Both the position numbers and the translations under genes were made by a program. This document shows, piece by piece, positions 51,431-64,000 of a DNA stretch of 64,000 nucleotides (the stretch's first letter is position 1; every line of letters starts with the position of its first letter). The stretch covers positions 2,143,393 through 2,207,392 of the forward strand of contig CM035809.1 in NCBI GenBank assembly GCA_020466095.1, in the 5' to 3' direction. The notes under the pieces were generated by a model. It did not search any database. It was not told the origin of the DNA and saw only the letters and a list, made by a program, of their open reading frames with translations. The stretch is from Chlorops oryzae. Its lineage: Eukaryota > Arthropoda > Insecta > Diptera > Chloropidae.

Positions 51431-53014
51431 TGCTTGAATGGGAATGAATGTGTGTATGTATGCACAAATATATTCACTCATATAGTTACGCTACTACATA
51501 TTTCATCGACTATTATTTGACACAGCGCTAACGCTACCATTCGGTTACTGAGCTCCATATAGGACTATAGGTCTAACTCTTCTTCTTCCTAATCCCTGCA
51601 ATGTGTTAGAGCTACGCTGCTTCAACATATGCATGTAGCATGAGGAAAAGAGAAGCATGCTATGGCAGCGAAATCTTTAGCTCTGCTGTGGTGAAATGCA
51701 TTGCCACTTTTAATTTTAATTTTGGGAGATTTTCGAGTACATTACATATAAAATATCTACCAAACTCATAACATGCCATGAAAAGCTTGGAAAACATAAA
51801 AATAATCAAGGAAACTCAGTATTAAGGAGAAATAGAAATGGTTTTTTTTTGTCCTACCCCGTCCACATAACTTTTTGATCACACTTTTTGAAAAATATAA
51901 ATTCAATTTACAATCAAATTCGTAGTTAGTAAAAATGTTTCAATTTATTACAAAATAAAACATTCGCGCACATTAAGCAAAAACATATCGTAATATATTT
52001 ATTAAAGTTTCAATTATGAACTTTTAAAGCTATATAAAAACCTGAGCCGACGCCGTGCATTCTTTGATAATTTTTTAGCAAAAGTAGGCTAAATTCATAG
52101 TCTTCACATTTGCGTCTAGCCCGTATTGTAATGTTGGTACTTTTACTGTGAATTTCTCGAATTTGAAAATTCGAATTTCTATTCTGCCTAAGGTTTCTTT
52201 TGATAGCTTTTTGAAGTAATATAAAACCTCCGAATTTTTGAATTTCCTTGCAAGCTGCCTAATAGGTGATATCCACCATCGTGTTGCAGAGCTTTCTGTA
52301 TCGTCGAATTTGTTGATTTCCTATCATCCTACATTTTGCTGAGCTCACGCGACTTATATCGGGAAAATACGAATGTCCAGAAGCCATTGATTTCTTTGCT
52401 CTCCAAAATATCTGGCCATATACTATGCTGCAGAGCTTTTCGCAGCTATTTACAGTTAGACTACACCACATCTACTATTACAGCCGACTAAATATGGCGT
52501 TTACCATATGAATTTTCACAATCATGTAAGCCCTTATTTGCGTTTGCAGCTATTCTAAATATGGCCTTGGCTGTGGCTTTTTAATAGAGCCACCTCGAAA
52601 TTCTTATGGATTTTCAAATGTATGGTGGTTACGCATCTTGTTAGTTATAAGGTCTTTGGACAAAGTGTATCGTAATAAGGAGGCCAGCATTTTCAAAATG
52701 CTAAGAGAGCCGATAGAGTACATTGGCCGCTCTTATATTTATTAATACTCTTTGCAGCCACTCACATGTATTGCTTACGCTCTTGTCTCAGTTTGACGGG
52801 ATCAGCCGAGCATGCAACATCGAGAGCGGGTATGCGGAAATTTATAGCTTTTTCCGTCAGTTTCAGCTCTTTTATGCTACTTCTAGCTTTTATTTTTAGC
52901 TAGTTTCAGCAGTTTTTTGTTTATTTTCGGCTATTTTTAGTAGCCGCTCTGTTCTCACTCACACAATTACATACCCATTTTGCCGACCCCTGCTTTGGAG
53001 GCTCTTTATATCTA
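51431..53014. other. Non-coding stretch
   Basis: No coding region or clear element. 51690-51850 partly matches 49390-49560 (GCATTTCACC/GGTGAAATGC, TCTACCAAACTCAT) in inverted orientation, suggesting the arms of a further decayed element around the 49.4-51.8 kb stretch. Confidence 0.35.
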
Positions 53015-53540
53015 TACTCTTTGGCTAATACCTAGCTAACACAGAGATCCACACTTTGTCGTCCTGACTCGTGAGTAGGTGCGCCAAAGTTGAGATCTGT
53101 TGATACTATCCATTCCATAATCCAACTCCCAGACCGTTGATCGATGATCAGCTTTTTTTAAAGTGATTTTCATGCACTTTCCTAGAGTCAATGATTTCCA
53201 GAGTGTTATTCAGCATTTCATCATCTTACGTTCCATTTCCATAAAGATTGCTTCGCCTGTTTGTTATTGTTGCTGTCGCGCTGACCCAGTTCTAATTCCG
53301 CGTTGCTGCACTATTGAGTAATAATTGTTGACCCAATTCTGCAGTTGGCTGTCTGAGCAATGTATGAATATGACGGCTTCATATTTCAAGCTTCGAGCTT
53401 CGTTGTGCCCTTGAATTCGATCGCTTTCGTTTTATTGTTGCTTTGCTTTCTTTTCAATATTCGTTAAGTTTTAGGCGTTGTTGGTGACATTCTGATTTTT
53501 GGGTGACGTGACGTCAGTAGATGTGACTCACAACATCCCT
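53015..53540. repeat. Dispersed repeat family, uninterrupted copy
   Basis: Partner of 31650-33716. It shares CTAGCTAACACAGAGATCCA, TCGTGAGTAGGTGCG, GATGATCAGCTTTT, CATGCACTTTC, GCGCTGACCCAGTTCT and GTGACTCACAACA. It lacks the CCCAAGTA element and so provides the empty site. Class unknown; LTR-like length. Confidence 0.55.
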
Positions 53541-56433
53541 CCTCTTTTTTCCAGAAAGTCACGAGCATCGTGCATGCAAGGATGCATTAGAGGCGTGGTA
53601 AGGCGCATCAGTTACCGCTATGAATCAAAATTAATAAAACGTTTTATAAGGAATTACGTCGTTTTATTCATATGAATCTTTAGAGACTAGTGGAATATAA
53701 CAATATTCAAATACACAAATTTGAATAATTGCATATGTATTTCAGTTTTATTTTCTTATGATTAAATCCATTGTAAAAATATTTTATTGAAAGCTTTAGA
53801 AATTGCAAAAAAAAAAGAGGTTTGCAAACAAAAATTAAATATGATAATTTCTACTGTAAGGGTCGTTCAAATATTGCATAAGTTTTTAATCATATATGTA
53901 TAAAATAAACAAAACAAAGACCCCCATCACCCTTTGATGCTTTCGTAATACTTGAAACGCTCCTATGGCACAAATTAAATTATTGTATGTAAAGCTTATG
54001 CGAAATAATTAATAATTAAACTCAAAAAGATTCTCAATCCTTTTGATACTTTGTGTTTGGTGAATTTTCTCAAAAGGTCAACAAAAGGCCGCACTCTCAT
54101 GAGAGACTCAACGTGAACACTTATAAGGGACCGTGGATTATTGGCAGCGTTAAATCTTTCTCGAAAATCGATTGAAACGTTACAGACTCGAGTACGTCAA
54201 ACAATTCAATTTTTCTGAACGAGAAAACTTATAACCTTTTCAAAAATTTCATAAAAGTATCTTCAAAGAATCATAATTAAAAAGGAAAAACAGGCAAAAA
54301 ATTTCTATTTTGTTGATATTCCAGCCAAATTATAATTGAATAAATTTAAAGAACAGAACAGAAAATTTCAAAATAAATAAACAAAAAGATGGACGTAAGC
54401 CAAAATACAACTAAAACAAAACCAAAAAATTATCCACTATAAATTTCTACATATTAAATAATATAATAAAGCTCATAATTTAAAGCGACACACGTGTAGA
54501 ATCCTTCAAAAGTCAAATTCCGCATGAAAACAGGAGTTTTCTTTCGAATGGGGCTATCTCCAGTTCTGTCAGAAATGAAACAGAAATGAAAAACTTCATA
54601 TAAAAAAACACTTCAGAAAATTTCTGATTCATTTATGAAGCGTCCTTTTTATATGAAGTTTTTCATTTCTGGCAGAGCTGGAGATAGCCCCTAACCAAAA
54701 AAATATTATAGAGTAATCTATTAGTACGTTTAAAAACAATTCCCCCTTGGCTTTTTGACGTTCGTTGATTCTAAGCGCATAGCGCCTAACGAAGAAGAGA
54801 CTCGCTTAATTAAAGGCCATTACTCAGCTTTGTGCTGCGAAAGCTTATTCAAGTGGCATTTGAAATGCATTTAATTGAATTTTGCGAACCTTTAACTTTG
54901 CTCTCAGAATTGAAAAACTGAATGAACGATTGCAGCTGAAACACCAAATAAATTTTCGCATCGCAATGCCGAGTAATACCCTAGTATTCATGTATCTAAA
55001 AAAAAAAATTAACTTAAAGGCGTTTCAATCGCATATATAGTATAATTATCTTAAAAACTCAACACACTCTCCCTATTGCTATTTCCCCCTTCATTGCTTT
55101 ATTTCAAAAATTTAAACTTGTTGGCAAAAAGTTGGAACTTTAAAATTAATTAAAAAATAAAGAAACAGTTTCGATTTTAAGACAACAAGCAAAAAGAATT
55201 GAAAACGTTTTTAAAAATCCTTTCAATGCTCATTTCGAAACAAATTAATCTTCGAATACCCCAGTTTTAATAAGAGAAAAGAGTAGGGAATCTATTTTCC
55301 GGTCCTTTCTGTTTATAAAACTGAATTTTTCGAAAAGAAAATTTGTGATTGAAATTAGCCCTTGAAAAGAATCTACTCTGCGTTTTCTTCATTTTTCACC
55401 ACTCCATATTATGTAAGAGCGATTTCATGTTTTCGTTATATATTTTCAAAAAAGCAAATTCGGGAGTGCATTGAAAAACAAAACGGAAATCGTATACAAT
55501 AACTTATCGCTAAATTTAAAGAGATATAAAAAAAAAAACTCTGCTTAGACGCAATAAATATGGGTAATTCCTTCTTCCACTTCTCAATACAGTTTAAAAT
55601 TGGGGTTTTTTAAGATAATTATATTCTAAAAAATTAATAAATTTTGTTTATGGATAAACCCAACTTTTACGAATCCTCGTTGATTGGAATTTTTTATATT
55701 TCTTATTTCGTACGAAAATGAAAATATCAATCTACTTATTGAGGTGAGGCGAGGTGAGTGATTACAAATTGACATTTTCAATCTCAATTAAAAAAACAAA
55801 CATTACCGACAGTACAGGAGTAGTTGAATATTTTTTTTACAAAAACGAAAAACTAAACACATGGAGCTTTCATGCTCTTAAATTAAATGATGATTGTAAC
55901 ATTAAATTACGAATTTACGCTGATCACTGGGTTTTGCGTTGTTTGTGGTTTGAAGTTTAATTAATAAAAAGAAATTATATTTTTTATTTCATGTGAAATA
56001 AAAAGTATTAATTTGAAATTAGAAGTTAATTGTATTTCAATGTTCTTTCCTATTATGTAAATTGATATTTTAGTTCCATAATGAATTTTAATTAATAGAG
56101 ATAAAAGGTTTCGTTTTTCATTAAAAGTTTTCTTTTGACTTCAATATGTATACAATCGGATATATGCAATATTCTTTTAAGTTAATAATCAATAACATTA
56201 TTTCATAGCTATAAGAGGATGGAAGAAGGAATTTGGATGTTTTACTGCTTCGTTTGTTGATTTATATTTTTTATTCCACTTCGTGGAATGTTCCTAACAC
56301 TTTAGGTGTCTTTTCTGTATTCTCGAAGCAACGCAGTATAAACAATCTTATTATATGAGAGGGAAACTAATAACTACAAGATATATATATATATATATAA
56401 GTTATGGTTATATATAACAAAAAGTTTTGAATG
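53541..56433. other. Non-coding region downstream of the Arkadia homolog
   Basis: AT-rich, without recognised genes. It contains one MITE (54549-54694). The 68-codon plus-strand frame at 55754-55960 has no known domain and no TATA or splice context. Confidence 0.45.
54549..54694. mobile_element. 146-bp MITE related to 39004-39465
   Basis: GGGGCTATCTCCAGTTCTGT and (complement) GGGGCTATCTCCAGCTCTGC continue into AGAAATGAAA and TTCATATAAAAA on both arms, giving a long hairpin. The CTCCAGCTCTG core and the ATTTCTGACA and TTCATAT words are shared with the element at 39 kb. Confidence 0.75.
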
Positions 56434-56439
56434 TTTATT
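56434..56439 (-). terminator. Candidate poly(A) signal of the Arkadia homolog
   Basis: AATAAA on the minus strand about 100 bases after the stop codon at 56535. Further TTTATT words are present downstream, so the true site may be elsewhere. Confidence 0.4.
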
Positions 56440-56534
56440 CTATATATTCTTGCTTTTTTGTTGCTTTCTTAAGCTGCTACGCTCTGCAAGCAGCAAGACT
56501 GATTTTGATGATGATGATTTGGACTATTATTTTG

Positions 56535-63907
<7,373 letters not shown>

Positions 63908-64000
63908 CTTTGACAATCGCCTTTTTTTCTTCTACGCTTCGAAGCTGATAAATTATGAAAGAAATAAGTGAATGATTAGTCACCCAACAAACCAAATTTC

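Noticed and set aside
55754..55960. 68-codon plus-strand ORF near a TTGAGGTGAGGCGAGG sequence
   Set aside because: No recognisable domain, signal peptide, promoter or intron; length is within chance for this AT-rich stretch.

Overview
The window looks like repeat-rich nuclear DNA of a higher (schizophoran) fly. It is AT-rich, has short introns with GTAAGT-type donors, and carries several copies of the Helitron-like 'mini-me/DINE-1' family, recognised by its CATGTCCGTCTGTC block and GTCY microsatellite. The only large host gene recognised encodes an Arkadia/RNF111-type RING E3 ligase. Species cannot be fixed from the sequence. There are no bacterial operons, rRNA genes or CRISPR arrays. Most open reading frames here are shadows of repeats or of the Arkadia coding exons.

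Layout. (1) 1-4.6 kb is gene-free: two hAT-like elements with exact 8-bp target duplications, a pogo-like element and a dispersed GTAACGTACCAAC motif. (2) 4.6-12.9 kb is an 8.3-kb composite unit, U1. On the minus strand it carries a decayed Ty3/gypsy-like pol with a SAP-domain plus aspartic-protease ORF, an unknown ORF, a zinc-finger gene fused to a 60-bp/20-residue repeat array, a tRNA-derived SINE and a small C2H2 zinc-finger gene. (3) 12.9-15.0 kb holds MITEs and two exons that together form a PHD finger. (4) 15.0-23.75 kb is a second copy of the unit in circularly permuted order with 1.37 kb of terminal redundancy, sitting between ~300-bp direct repeats. (5) 25-30.3 kb is a PIF/Harbinger transposon (MADF gene, transposase) with a diverged duplicate, a LINE fragment and a long perfect hairpin. 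(6) 30.3-39.9 kb is a nest of transposons: hAT elements, a 1.37-kb TIR element, mini-me copies, and a foldback-like element with tandem-repeat arms.

(7) 40.3-46.7 kb holds three compact genes that appear to encode small secreted peptides (31, 48 and 129 residues). All have a TATA box, a tiny first exon carrying the start codon, one short intron and a signal peptide. None is in a family I can name. The set resembles fly immune-induced or seminal peptide genes in architecture, and I regard it as the best candidate for an undescribed system. (8) 46.7-56.5 kb is mostly non-coding with more MITEs. (9) 56.5-63.9 kb is the Arkadia-like gene on the minus strand: eight coding exons whose phases all agree except for one apparent 1-bp frameshift in exon 4. 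It encodes about 1,639 residues, with two SUMO-interaction motifs next to an acidic run, long Gln/Ser/Asn-rich regions, the NRG region and a C-terminal RING-H2.

The Arkadia homolog would act in the nucleus as a SUMO-directed ubiquitin ligase in TGF-beta/BMP signalling. The peptide genes are independent small units. The rest records successive waves of transposition, with many insertions dated relative to each other by nesting and by empty sites in duplicate copies.
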